Shown here: piece by piece, positions 7,362 through 15,613 of the stretch
Position numbering within the stretch: position 1 is the stretch's first letter
Layout of the letters: each line of letters starts with the position of its first letter
Assembly (NCBI GenBank): GCA_964628835.1
Contig: CAZVME010000002.1
Coordinates: forward strand, 45,853-109,852
DNA length: 64,000 nt
Direction of reading: 5' to 3'
Origin: JAAGZL01 sp964628835
GTDB taxonomy: Bacteria > Pseudomonadota > Gammaproteobacteria > Chromatiales > Chromatiaceae
The notes under the pieces: generated by a model
Seen by the model: the letters and a program-made list of their open reading frames with translations, nothing else
What the model was told of the DNA's origin: nothing
Databases searched by the model: none
Program-made: the position numbers and the translations under genes

Positions 7362-7592
7362 ATGACGGCTGCACAGAACACGGCATTTCAGGCGGGCTCC
7401 GGTTTTACCCCGGCGACCCTACTGACGGGCATTGCATCCGTCGTCCTGATGCTCGCCTTCATCTGGGTCATTTGGGTAACGCTGGGCACTTTCCGTGCCT
7501 GGCAGAATGGTCAAGTGGCCTTGTTCGATCTGGTCTGGAGTGCACTGCGTGCAAGCATCGTACTCATGGTGTTGGGATTTTATCTGCGGTAA
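7362..7592 (+). CDS. TIGR03758-family ICE membrane protein (DUF3262)
   Basis: 76 aa with two hydrophobic helices at about residues 22-42 and 55-74, the layout of a small pilin-like or channel subunit. The sequence (MTAAQNTAFQAGSG start, TFRAWQNGQV in the loop) fits the TIGR03758 family, which always sits between RAQPRD and TIGR03745 in these ICEs. It starts 9 bases after the RAQPRD stop. Longer overlapping frames in this stretch are not genes. Confidence 0.85.
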   Translation: MTAAQNTAFQAGSGFTPATLLTGIASVVLMLAFIWVIWVTLGTFRAWQNGQVALFDLVWSALRASIVLMVLGFYLR

Positions 7593-7678
7593 TGGTCTTG
7601 GGTCGATATCGCTTTGGTTCGGGGGCATCCCCGGTATTAACAACAGGGGGCAATCCCCGTTACCTCGGAGAGAAAATA

Positions 7679-8029
7679 ATGATGAAGAAAACAGCAGAAC
7701 GGATCGTAACGGCAGTTGGGCTGTTGGCGATGTCGGCAGGTCAATCGGCGTGGGCGGCGCTGCCTACCCCGGTCGCACCCAGTACCGCTCCAGCGGCCGG
7801 TGACTGGATCGCGCTCATTAAGGGCTACATCAAAGACGGCGGGCTGGTGCTCGGGCTGGCCATTGCGGTACTTGGGTTTCTGTGGGTCGCCTATCTCGGC
7901 TTTTCAAAGTTCAATGAGGCGCGACAGGGCAAGGCCGAGTGGGCCGAGGTCGGGGTATTAGGCATCGTTGGTGCGATTGTACTGATCTTTGCCAGCTACC
8001 TGCTGACTGAAGCTGCAGGCGTTATCTAA
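7679..8029 (+). CDS. TIGR03745-family ICE membrane protein (DUF2976), pilin-like
   Basis: 116 aa from the ATG at 7679, chosen because GGAG precedes it and it begins a clean signal sequence (MMKKTAERIVTAVG, cleavage near SAWA-ALP). The mature protein has two membrane helices, at about residues 55-75 and 95-113. This is the usual architecture of the major conjugative pilin/VirB2-like subunit of this ICE family. Gene order RAQPRD, TIGR03758, TIGR03745, TIGR03750 is exactly conserved. Confidence 0.85.
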   Translation: MMKKTAERIVTAVGLLAMSAGQSAWAALPTPVAPSTAPAAGDWIALIKGYIKDGGLVLGLAIAVLGFLWVAYLGFSKFNEARQGKAEWAEVGVLGIVGAIVLIFASYLLTEAAGVI

Positions 8030-8032
8030 CCG

Positions 8033-8413
8033 ATGTCGGATCGCGACGATATTCTGGCCGACCGGCTCAATGTGGAGCCGGTGATCTTTAAGGGTTGCTC
8101 GTCGTCGGAGTTGGGCATCATCGTTGGTGTGGCCGCGCTCATCTGGTTACCCGTGAGCCTCCTCCTGGCGGGTTTGATGGGCGCGGTCACTATGGGGTTC
8201 GGGCTGGCTGGTGTCGGTGTGGTCGGTACGGTGATCGTGATGGCGAGCCTGTTTCAACGTCTGAAGCGGGGCCGTCCCGATGGATACTATCAGCAACATG
8301 CCAGCATCTGGCTGGCAGATCATGGATTACGTCACTCGCCGTTCATCCGGCGCAGTGGTGCCTGGGACATCGGGAGGACAAAGTATGCGACGCTACCGCA
8401 CCGAGATCGATAA
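8033..8413 (+). CDS. TIGR03750-family ICE membrane protein (DUF3487, TraL-like)
   Basis: 126 aa with two closely spaced hydrophobic helices at about residues 25-47 and 52-72, followed by a basic cytoplasmic tail. Its small size, twin helices and position between the pilin-like and TraE-like genes match the TIGR03750 family, the counterpart of TraL/VirB3. It starts 3 bases after the preceding stop and overlaps the start of the next gene by about 29 bases. Confidence 0.85.
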   Translation: MSDRDDILADRLNVEPVIFKGCSSSELGIIVGVAALIWLPVSLLLAGLMGAVTMGFGLAGVGVVGTVIVMASLFQRLKRGRPDGYYQQHASIWLADHGLRHSPFIRRSGAWDIGRTKYATLPHRDR

Positions 8414-9038
8414 CGTCCGTGCTCACCTGCGTTCCCTGTGGGTGGTTATCGGTACCCAATTCGTCGTGATACTGGCCCTCTGGTTTGGCTGGAGTCAGGC
8501 ACCGAAGCAACTGATCGTACATGTGCCACCGGATCTGCGTTCAGGAGCAACACTGTCGGTCAATGAAGTGCCCGCGGCCAATGTGTATGCCTTTGCTTTC
8601 TACATCTTCCAACAACTCAACCGTTGGCCGGAAGACGGTGCGAAGGACTATGGCAAAGCCATCTTCCGGATCTCACCCTATGTGACCCCACGTTATCGGG
8701 CGGAACTCTTGGTGGATATGGACTTGAAGGGGCGGCAGGGCGAGCTGGCCTACCGGGTGCGGGGTGTGCATGAGATCGCCGGGCACGGTTACGAGGAGCG
8801 CCGTGTTGATGTGCTCGCACCAGGTGTTTGGGTGATCTGGTTGGATCTTGATCTGTTCGAGTCGGTGAAAGGTATGACCGTGAAGAAGACTGCCATTCGT
8901 TATCCCCTGCGGGTCGTGAGTCTCTCGGTCGATCCGGAGACGAATCCATGGGGCCTGGCGTTGGATGGCTTTGCGAGTGAAGGGCCGCGTCGGTTGGGCG
9001 AGTCGGAACTTGGTGTAGACGCCGAGCAAGAGAAATAG
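8385..9038 (+). CDS. TIGR03746-family ICE protein (DUF2895, TraE-like)
   Basis: 217 aa from the ATG at 8385, preceded by GGGAGGA. There is one N-terminal membrane anchor at about residues 18-38, then a periplasmic domain with FAFYIFQQLNRWPEDGAKDY near 65-84, a signature of the TIGR03746 family. It is the counterpart of TraE/VirB8, an inner-membrane assembly factor of the mating channel. The C-terminus is polar and acidic. It overlaps the upstream gene. Confidence 0.85.
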   Translation: MRRYRTEIDNVRAHLRSLWVVIGTQFVVILALWFGWSQAPKQLIVHVPPDLRSGATLSVNEVPAANVYAFAFYIFQQLNRWPEDGAKDYGKAIFRISPYVTPRYRAELLVDMDLKGRQGELAYRVRGVHEIAGHGYEERRVDVLAPGVWVIWLDLDLFESVKGMTVKKTAIRYPLRVVSLSVDPETNPWGLALDGFASEGPRRLGESELGVDAEQEK

Positions 9039-9056
9039 CAGAAGGAGGGGCAATGT

Positions 9057-9854
9057 ATGCGAGAAATCAAACCTACACATAATGTCATCGCCACATGGCT
9101 TGGTGTGACTCTATTATTGTTGCAGTCGCTGCTCCATGCCGAGAGTGACACATTTGAACGGATCGAGTGGAAGAAAGCGCCGATCCGACTGGAACTCGCA
9201 GTCGGTCAAGAACAGCGGATCGAGTTTCCTGCTGTAGTGAAGGTAGGTGTACCGGCGACCATTCAGGGAGAGCTGCGTACCCAGAGTGTCAACGGCACAG
9301 TCTATCTATTAGCACATGCGCCCTTTGGGTCGAACCGGATCATGGTGCGCGAGCTAGATAGCGGACGCATCTATCTGTTCGATGTCACGGCCGCCAAGAA
9401 AGGCGGGGCAAACCATCCCATCCAGGTTTATGTCACTGGCGACAGTGTAACGACCAAGGATCATGCCACTGGCGGTAATGATTCGGATAAAGGGCAGCTA
9501 GACTATATCCAGCTGACTCGGTTTGCAGCCCAACAACTCTACGCACCGTCTCGTTTACTCATAGACCGGCCCGGTATTGTCCGAGTCCCGGTTGCACGCG
9601 ATCCCGTAAATCTACTCCATGGCAGCACCATCGAGGCAACGCCATTAGTGGCATGGCGCAGCAACGGACTTTATGTCACAGCAGTCAAACTCACCAGCCG
9701 TACCAATCAAGCCCAGACTCTTGATCCGCGTGACCTGCGAGGTGCCTGGTTTACGGCGACCTTTCAGCATCACCGTCTGTTACCCAAGGGCGATGAAGCC
9801 GACACCACCGCCGTCTACCTGGTTTCGGCCAGACCGTTTGAAGTATCCCTTTAG
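9057..9854 (+). CDS. TIGR03749-family ICE protein (DUF3438, TraK-like)
   Basis: 265 aa with a signal peptide at residues 1-28 (cleavage near LLHA-ESD). A beta-rich secretin-associated domain follows, beginning ERIEWKKAPIRLELAVGQEQ. The pattern matches TIGR03749, the counterpart of TraK/VirB9 in the outer-membrane core complex. It is 18 bases after the TraE-like gene, with a strong AGAAGGAGG ribosome site, and 8 bases before the TraB-like gene. Confidence 0.85.
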   Translation: MREIKPTHNVIATWLGVTLLLLQSLLHAESDTFERIEWKKAPIRLELAVGQEQRIEFPAVVKVGVPATIQGELRTQSVNGTVYLLAHAPFGSNRIMVRELDSGRIYLFDVTAAKKGGANHPIQVYVTGDSVTTKDHATGGNDSDKGQLDYIQLTRFAAQQLYAPSRLLIDRPGIVRVPVARDPVNLLHGSTIEATPLVAWRSNGLYVTAVKLTSRTNQAQTLDPRDLRGAWFTATFQHHRLLPKGDEADTTAVYLVSARPFEVSL

Positions 9855-9862
9855 GTATTGCT

Positions 9863-11260
9863 ATGGCTATTGCAACCTCTAATCGACTCTTACCCCTGCT
9901 TGCCGGTGCCGTGGTGCTGATGCTGGCATTCGTCACACTGAAGTCCTGTAACGGCGAGCAGGACGATGGGCTCGTGATGAAGACTGTGCCCCAAGCACCG
10001 GCACCAGATGCGGACAGCCCTGCTGATACTATCAAGACCTTGACGGCCAACGTAGCCGCCATGACCTCGGAAGTAAAAGCATTGCGTAAGGACAATGATC
10101 AGCTGCGCGAGGATAATCGTGATCTGCTGGCAAACCGTCACCAAATCGAAGAGAACGTCACGACCCGGGTCAAGCGCGAGCTGCTCTCCCGGGAAAAAAG
10201 CCAGGACGCACACAGCCGCATCGATTCCGGAGTGCTCTCATCACTGACAGCGCGGGTGGATGCGCTTTCACAGTCACTCTCCCGGAGCAGCACTACCAAA
10301 GGAGGCCATGACATCCCTGTGGGGTTGGGCCTTGATGGTATAGGGGAGGGCGTTGTTCCAACCGATAGTCTGATCTGGATAGATCCGCTGGATACCATCG
10401 ATAGTGATACAACCACTTCTGGTACAAATGGAGTGTTGCACCGTGTGGGCCATTCCACCAGTGGAGCACTGGAGACAGCACGTAAAAAGACCGATAACCT
10501 CACGCAGTCTTTGAACACCGTCCGGCCCGTTTATACCGTACCGCGTAATGCCACACTTATCGGCTCGATCGCCATGACCGCACTGGTCGGTCGGGTGCCG
10601 GTGCAGGGACAGGTGCGTGACCCCATGCCCTTCAAGGTGATCACGGGCGCGGACAACTTGGCCGCGAATGGTCTAACCGTACCCGGGGTGCAGGGCATGG
10701 TGTGGAGTGGTACGGCCATCGGGGACTGGACACTTTCCTGCGTGACCGGTCGCCTCGACTCGGTCACCTTTGTCTTTGATGACGGCACCATCCGTACTAT
10801 CTCCAGTGATGACCGGGGCAACCAGAGTGGCGGAGCACAGAAGCCATTGGGCTGGATCTCGGACCAACAGGGCATTCCCTGCATCACGGGTGAGCGCAAG
10901 ACCAATGCCCCAGCGTTTCTTACTCAGCGCATTGGTGTGATGGCCATCCAGGCCGCCGCGGAAGCAGCAGCCAGTGCCGAGACGACCTCGGTCGTGAGTG
11001 ACGCCGGCAGCGTGACCAGAAGTGTCACTGGTGACACTGGCACCTTCGTGCTGGGCAAGACCATCTCCGGCGGCAGCGATGAGGTTTCAAAATGGCTTCA
11101 GGAGCGCCAGTCCCAGAGCTTCGATGCGGTCTTCGTGCCGGCTGGCACCCGTATCGCAATTCACGTCGACCATGAACTCCCCATAGATCTTGATACCACC
11201 GGCAGGAAACTAAACCATGAACCATCCATCGACCCCTATCTTCGCACTCGGCTTGATTAG
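9863..11260 (+). CDS. TIGR03752-family ICE protein (TraB/VirB10-like)
   Basis: 465 aa. A membrane anchor lies at about residues 10-28, a heptad-rich coiled coil at about 55-110 (KTLTANVAAMTSEVKALRKD), a linker, and a beta-barrel-like C-terminal half. This is the VirB10/TraB layout that spans both membranes and opens the channel. The C-terminal half carries VYTVPRNATLIGSIAMTAL near 220-238, the region where TraB proteins start their barrel. It overlaps the lipoprotein gene by 44 bases. Confidence 0.85.
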   Translation: MAIATSNRLLPLLAGAVVLMLAFVTLKSCNGEQDDGLVMKTVPQAPAPDADSPADTIKTLTANVAAMTSEVKALRKDNDQLREDNRDLLANRHQIEENVTTRVKRELLSREKSQDAHSRIDSGVLSSLTARVDALSQSLSRSSTTKGGHDIPVGLGLDGIGEGVVPTDSLIWIDPLDTIDSDTTTSGTNGVLHRVGHSTSGALETARKKTDNLTQSLNTVRPVYTVPRNATLIGSIAMTALVGRVPVQGQVRDPMPFKVITGADNLAANGLTVPGVQGMVWSGTAIGDWTLSCVTGRLDSVTFVFDDGTIRTISSDDRGNQSGGAQKPLGWISDQQGIPCITGERKTNAPAFLTQRIGVMAIQAAAEAAASAETTSVVSDAGSVTRSVTGDTGTFVLGKTISGGSDEVSKWLQERQSQSFDAVFVPAGTRIAIHVDHELPIDLDTTGRKLNHEPSIDPYLRTRLD

Positions 11261-11639
11261 TCTGGTACTGGCCGGATGCGCCAGCACCAAGGATGCCGTA
11301 CTACCCCAGGACGGCCCTTCGATGAAGGCCATCTATGATGGCCATGTGCAAGAGATGAATGCACGCGATCCGCAGGTCATTCGTCATGAGTTGGGAAACC
11401 GTCCCATCCTGACGGGTGAGGCGGCCTTGCAGGGCTACACCCGGGATGCCTTCAACGAGATCGATGTCCTTTTTCCGCGCCTGCCGAACCCGACGCTGGT
11501 GATGTATGTGTTCCCGCATCTGGCAGGTGAAGCGCATGCGCCAGTACCCGGCTATGCGACGGCGTTCCCGATGTACGAGCAGGTGGAATATGCCCTGCCG
11601 GGCGAAGTCCCGACCCAGCCGGCTGGTAACAACCAGTGA
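11217..11639 (+). CDS. TIGR03751-family conjugal transfer lipoprotein (TraV-like)
   Basis: 140 aa with a lipoprotein signal (LVLAGC, lipidated Cys21). The body matches TIGR03751, including LPNPTLVMYVFPHL near residues 90-103 and the PGYATAFPMYEQVEYALPGE region near 111-130. It serves as the outer-membrane lipoprotein of the core complex (TraV/VirB7 counterpart). The start lies inside the TraB-like gene and its stop overlaps the GTG start of the ATPase by 4 bases, so translation is coupled. Confidence 0.85.
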   Translation: MNHPSTPIFALGLISLVLAGCASTKDAVLPQDGPSMKAIYDGHVQEMNARDPQVIRHELGNRPILTGEAALQGYTRDAFNEIDVLFPRLPNPTLVMYVFPHLAGEAHAPVPGYATAFPMYEQVEYALPGEVPTQPAGNNQ

Positions 11640-14371
11640 GTTTCATCAAGCAGAAAACAACCACATACAAGCTGAAGAATCGGGAAGAGTCGCCGGTTAC
11701 CACGAAGCAGGTCAAGCAACTGTATGAACGCCCGCCATCGTTTACCGATCTTCTGCCGTGGATGGAATACAACACGGCGAGCCGTACATTTCTGTTGGAG
11801 GATGGGGTCAGTGTCGGCGCTCTGTTTGAACTGACACCGGTCGGTACCGAGGCGCGCACCCCGAAATTCATGGCGCAACTACGTGATGCCATCCAGACCG
11901 CGCTGACCGATGCCATCCCCGAAGAAGATGACTCACCGTGGATATTGCAGGTCTATGTCCAGGACGAGCCCAGCCTACAGGGCTTCCAGAAAGAAGTTGC
12001 TGGTTATGCGCAGCCCAGCGCACGCGACACAGCCTACACCCGCCACTTTCAGCAAACCATGTCAGACCATCTCGCACAGATCACGCGCCCAGGTGGTCTG
12101 TTTGAGGATACCGCCGTCACCGGTACCCGTTGGCGGGGCCAGGTCCGGCGCGTGCGTGCGACACTCTACCGGCGCCTGAAACCAACCGGTCGCCACCTCT
12201 CAGCCGTTGAGGTCGAGGAGGCGCTGAACGATGTAGCCACCAAGTGGGTTGCCTCACTGGCATCGGCCGGAATCCGTGTGCGTCGTGGAACCGGGCAGGA
12301 TCTCTACGAGTGGTTGCTCAAGTGGTTCAATCCCAAACCGGAGATTGTCGATGGTGATCCTGACAAACTTCTGGAGGTGGCTCTGTATCCGGGCGACGAG
12401 GATCTCCCGTTTGGCTACGATCTGGCCGAGCGGCTCACGCTGACAATGCCGCGTTCGGATAACGATACCTCTACTTGGTGGTTCGATGGTCTGCCGCATA
12501 CCATCGTCACGATCCAGGGCCTGCGCCGGGCACCAGAGGTGGGGCACATGACCGCCGAACGTCAGGCTGGCGATCACGTATTCTCGCTGTTTGACCGCTT
12601 TCCCGAACACACCGTGATGGTGCTGACCCTGACGGTTAAACCGCAGGATTTCACCCGCAACCACATCGCCCAGGTCAAGCGCGCCGCGGTTGGTGATTCA
12701 GCGGAAGCTGATCTTACGCGAGAGGATGCCGAGATCGTCGAGCGCGAGATGGCGAGGGGAAACAAGCTCTATCCACTTAGCATTGCCTTCTATGTACGAG
12801 GTGATGATCTGAAAACACTTCGTGCGAATGTTAACCAGTTGAATGCACTGCTGCTGCCCAATGGGCTGCAACCGATCCTGCACGAGGCGGATCTGCTGAC
12901 GCTCGACAGTTACCTGCGTAACCTGCCCATGGCTTACGATGCGTCATTGGACAAGTCCAGTCGCCGATCCAGGCTGGTATTCTCCAGTCATACCGCCAAT
13001 CTGTTACCCATGTACGGCAGGTCGAAGGGAACCGGTCACCCGGGCATGGTGTTCTTCAACCGTGGTGCAGAACCCCTGACCTTCGATCCGTTGCATCGGG
13101 ACGACCGGAAAAAGAACGCCCACATGCTCATCCTGGGTCCCACCGGTGCCGGCAAGTCGGCAACTCTGGTCTACCTACTGCAACAGATGGCCGCCATGTA
13201 TCGCCCACGCATCTTCATCATCGAGGCCGGCGGATCTTTCTCACTATTGGGTCAGCATTTTCGTAGCCACGGCATCTCCGTCAACCAGGTTACCCTGAAC
13301 CCAAATGCAGATGTGAGTCTGCCACCATTCGCGGATGCGATACGCATGCTGGATAAAGAACGCCGCGTGCGCCTTGCCAAGGATCCAGATGAGCTGGTCG
13401 ATGACGACGATGAGGTCGAAGATGAAGGAGGAGGTCGGGACATTTTAGGTGAGATGGAAATCGCCGCCCGGATCATGATTACCGGCGGTGACGAGCGTGA
13501 AGATGCCCGCATGAGCCGGGCCGATCGGCTACTGATACGCAACGCTATTTTTCTGGCAGCGAAGACGGTTAAAGAAAGTGGCAGGGATCAAGTGATTACC
13601 GAGGACGTGGTAAGCGCCTTGCACGCCATCGGCAGAGATCAAAGTCTGCCAGAACTTCGGCGCAACCGGGCCATTGAGATGGGAGACGGCATGGCATTGT
13701 TTTGCTCCGGACTCGCCGGCCACTTCTTTAACCGATCCGGCACCAGTTGGCCGGAGGCCGATGTCACCATACTGGAAATGGGCATCCTGGCACGGGAAGG
13801 CTACGAGGATCAGCTTACCGTTGCCTACATATCCATGATGAGCCACATCAACGATCTGGTGGAGCGAAAACAGCACGATGCACGGCCCACACTAGTTGTA
13901 ACCGACGAGGGTCATATCATTACCACCAATCCTTTGCTGGCCCGCTATGTGGTCAAGATCACCAAGATGTGGCGCAAGCTTGGTGCCTGGTTCTGGATCG
14001 CTACTCAAAACCTGGAGGACTTTCCCGACGCTAGCCGCAAGATGCTCAACATGATGGAGTGGTGGCTGTGTTTGGTCATGCCCAAAGAAGAAGTCGAACA
14101 GATTGCTCGATTCAAGGATTTGACTGATGTTCAGCGCAGCCTGCTGCTCTCAGCCAGGAAGGAGCCGGGGAAATACGTCGAGGGGGTGGTGCTCTCAGAT
14201 AATCTGGAAGCACTGTTTCGCAATGTACCACCGCCTCTGTCTCTTGCACTTGCAATGACCGAGAAGCATGAGAAGGCAGAGCGTGCAGCCATTATGGTGA
14301 AGCGGGGCTGCTCCGAACTTGAGGCAGTTCATATCATGGCGGAGCGTATCGCAGAGAATCGCGGTGGTTAA
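11636..14371 (+). CDS. Conjugative transfer ATPase, VirB4/TraC-like (TIGR03744)
   Basis: 911 aa from a GTG start that overlaps the lipoprotein stop. Walker A LGPTGAGKSAT is near residue 500 and Walker B LVVTDEGH near 750. An acidic insert (DDDDEVEDEGGG) near 590 separates the two motifs. Later landmarks are WFWIATQNLEDFPD around 793-806, typical of VirB4-class ATPases. It powers pilus assembly and channel function at the inner membrane. It is the last conjugation gene before the CBASS insertion. Neighbouring ICEs normally continue directly to TIGR03757. Confidence 0.9.
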   Translation: MSFIKQKTTTYKLKNREESPVTTKQVKQLYERPPSFTDLLPWMEYNTASRTFLLEDGVSVGALFELTPVGTEARTPKFMAQLRDAIQTALTDAIPEEDDSPWILQVYVQDEPSLQGFQKEVAGYAQPSARDTAYTRHFQQTMSDHLAQITRPGGLFEDTAVTGTRWRGQVRRVRATLYRRLKPTGRHLSAVEVEEALNDVATKWVASLASAGIRVRRGTGQDLYEWLLKWFNPKPEIVDGDPDKLLEVALYPGDEDLPFGYDLAERLTLTMPRSDNDTSTWWFDGLPHTIVTIQGLRRAPEVGHMTAERQAGDHVFSLFDRFPEHTVMVLTLTVKPQDFTRNHIAQVKRAAVGDSAEADLTREDAEIVEREMARGNKLYPLSIAFYVRGDDLKTLRANVNQLNALLLPNGLQPILHEADLLTLDSYLRNLPMAYDASLDKSSRRSRLVFSSHTANLLPMYGRSKGTGHPGMVFFNRGAEPLTFDPLHRDDRKKNAHMLILGPTGAGKSATLVYLLQQMAAMYRPRIFIIEAGGSFSLLGQHFRSHGISVNQVTLNPNADVSLPPFADAIRMLDKERRVRLAKDPDELVDDDDEVEDEGGGRDILGEMEIAARIMITGGDEREDARMSRADRLLIRNAIFLAAKTVKESGRDQVITEDVVSALHAIGRDQSLPELRRNRAIEMGDGMALFCSGLAGHFFNRSGTSWPEADVTILEMGILAREGYEDQLTVAYISMMSHINDLVERKQHDARPTLVVTDEGHIITTNPLLARYVVKITKMWRKLGAWFWIATQNLEDFPDASRKMLNMMEWWLCLVMPKEEVEQIARFKDLTDVQRSLLLSARKEPGKYVEGVVLSDNLEALFRNVPPPLSLALAMTEKHEKAERAAIMVKRGCSELEAVHIMAERIAENRGG

Positions 14372-14425
14372 GGTGGATATCTAAACCGCTCTAGTTTTAT
14401 CGCCTTGCTGTTTCTTATCCCAGAA

Positions 14426-14452
14426 TTAGCACTCTACTTGACAGAGTGCTAA
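14426..14452. promoter_or_regulatory. Perfect CIRCE element (HrcA operator) upstream of CBASS
   Basis: The sequence TTAGCACTC, then nine bases (14435-14443), then GAGTGCTAA is an exact match to the CIRCE consensus. CIRCE is the binding site of the heat-shock repressor HrcA in front of groESL and dnaK operons. The spacer contains a perfect -35 hexamer TTGACA (14438-14443), so a bound repressor would cover the promoter, as at known CIRCE sites. No hrcA gene is in this window; control would depend on a host-encoded HrcA. Confidence 0.8.
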
Positions 14453-14467
14453 AAAAGACTATCTTAT
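14438..14467 (+). promoter_or_regulatory. Predicted sigma-70 promoter of the CBASS operon
   Basis: The -35 TTGACA (14438-14443) lies inside the CIRCE spacer. An 18-base spacer leads to the -10-like TCTTAT (14462-14467), which matches the consensus at 4 of 6 positions. A further TATAAT at 14484-14489 is a possible second -10 without a clear -35. Confidence 0.5.
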
Positions 14468-14477
14468 AGGCCTATAA
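14464..14477. promoter_or_regulatory. Perfect 14-bp palindrome at CBASS promoter
   Basis: TTATAGGCCTATAA is its own reverse complement and covers the -10 region of the predicted CBASS promoter, 12 bases after the CIRCE element. It may be a second operator, but no cognate regulator can be named. Confidence 0.4.
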
Positions 14478-14538
14478 ATACCATATAATGTGTTTTTTTA
14501 GATAATGACACCTATATATAGTGTGATGGGGCTGTTTG

Positions 14539-15609
14539 ATGACACTTGGTTCAGTACAAACAAACAAGGAGCCATTCCATATCCTTGCGCTTTCAGGGGG
14601 GGGGTATAAGGGACTCTATACTGCTCAGGTTATTTCACAGATCGAAAAGCGAACTGGAAAGCTTTTCGGCTCTCATTTCGACCTTATCTGTGGAACAAGC
14701 GTTGGAGGTCTCATTGCCCTAGCTTTAGCCACCAGGGATATTTCGGCATCCACTGTCGTTGAGACATTGCAGGCAGCTGGCCCCAGAATCTTTGTCCCGG
14801 TTGAAATGCCTAAACGGAAGCTGGCCGGACTAAAAGCGATGGGAAGAGTAGAACTAGATAAAACGATATATAAAAAGTCGGGTTTTACTTTGGATCGAGG
14901 TGTCACGGCAGCTAAACATGACAGTGCACCATTGAAAAATGCTTTAAAAGCAATATTTGGTGATCGGAAGATTGGGGACCTGAAAACCCGCGTATTAATT
15001 CCGGCTGCCAACTGGACAAAAGGTGGCCCCCAGTTTTTCAAAACCCCCCATAATCCAAGATTTACACTGGATGAGGAGCGCACGCTGGTTGACGTGGCCA
15101 TGGCCACCAGTGCAGCACCAATCTATCTCCCCAACTACGAGTTTGAGCATCAGGTGTATGTAGATGGTGGCATCGTAGGTAATGCCCCTGGGATCTTTGG
15201 TGTTCATGAGGTCGAGCATGCCATTGACGCAGGTGTGGAAAAAGACATCCACTTACTTTCTATCGGGGCGCTTTCATCCAAGACCACAGCAGATCAGAGC
15301 GAGGATCTGAATAAAGGTCTGGTTCAGTGGAACTCTCGGATTTTTGATTTCATGATGGCTTGTCAGGAACAGACCTCGAATTTCATGATGAAACAAAAGT
15401 TGGGTGATCAATATCACATGATTGATGTATCAATCAGCGCAGATCAGGATAAGGTGGTTGCTTTAGACAAGGCAGACGAGGGCGCCACAAAAACTCTACT
15501 AGGTCTGGCGAATATGACGTTTCAGGAAGAAATCGCAAAACCGCCACTTAATACCCACTTGAACCACCAAACTCCCGACCTTGATTTTAAATCACATAAG
15601 GAATTGTAA
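14539..15609 (+). CDS. capV: Patatin-like phospholipase, CBASS effector CapV
   Basis: 356 aa from the ATG at 14539 (TTG at 14536 is possible; GGGG lies 7 bases upstream). The patatin fold is complete: oxyanion loop GGGYKGL at residues 20-26, nucleophile motif GTSVG with Ser54, and catalytic Asp209 in YVDGG. CapV enzymes degrade membrane phospholipids once bound to cyclic GMP-AMP made by the CD-NTase, killing or stalling the infected cell. No membrane helix is seen, consistent with a soluble effector. It is the first gene of a four-gene CBASS operon, with the next start 4 bases after its stop. Confidence 0.9.
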   Translation: MTLGSVQTNKEPFHILALSGGGYKGLYTAQVISQIEKRTGKLFGSHFDLICGTSVGGLIALALATRDISASTVVETLQAAGPRIFVPVEMPKRKLAGLKAMGRVELDKTIYKKSGFTLDRGVTAAKHDSAPLKNALKAIFGDRKIGDLKTRVLIPAANWTKGGPQFFKTPHNPRFTLDEERTLVDVAMATSAAPIYLPNYEFEHQVYVDGGIVGNAPGIFGVHEVEHAIDAGVEKDIHLLSIGALSSKTTADQSEDLNKGLVQWNSRIFDFMMACQEQTSNFMMKQKLGDQYHMIDVSISADQDKVVALDKADEGATKTLLGLANMTFQEEIAKPPLNTHLNHQTPDLDFKSHKEL

Positions 15610-15613
15610 GCCG

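Noticed and set aside
7349..7678. Long N-terminal extension of the TIGR03745 frame
   Set aside because: The first 110 codons run out of frame over TIGR03758; the real start with signal peptide and ribosome site is at 7679.
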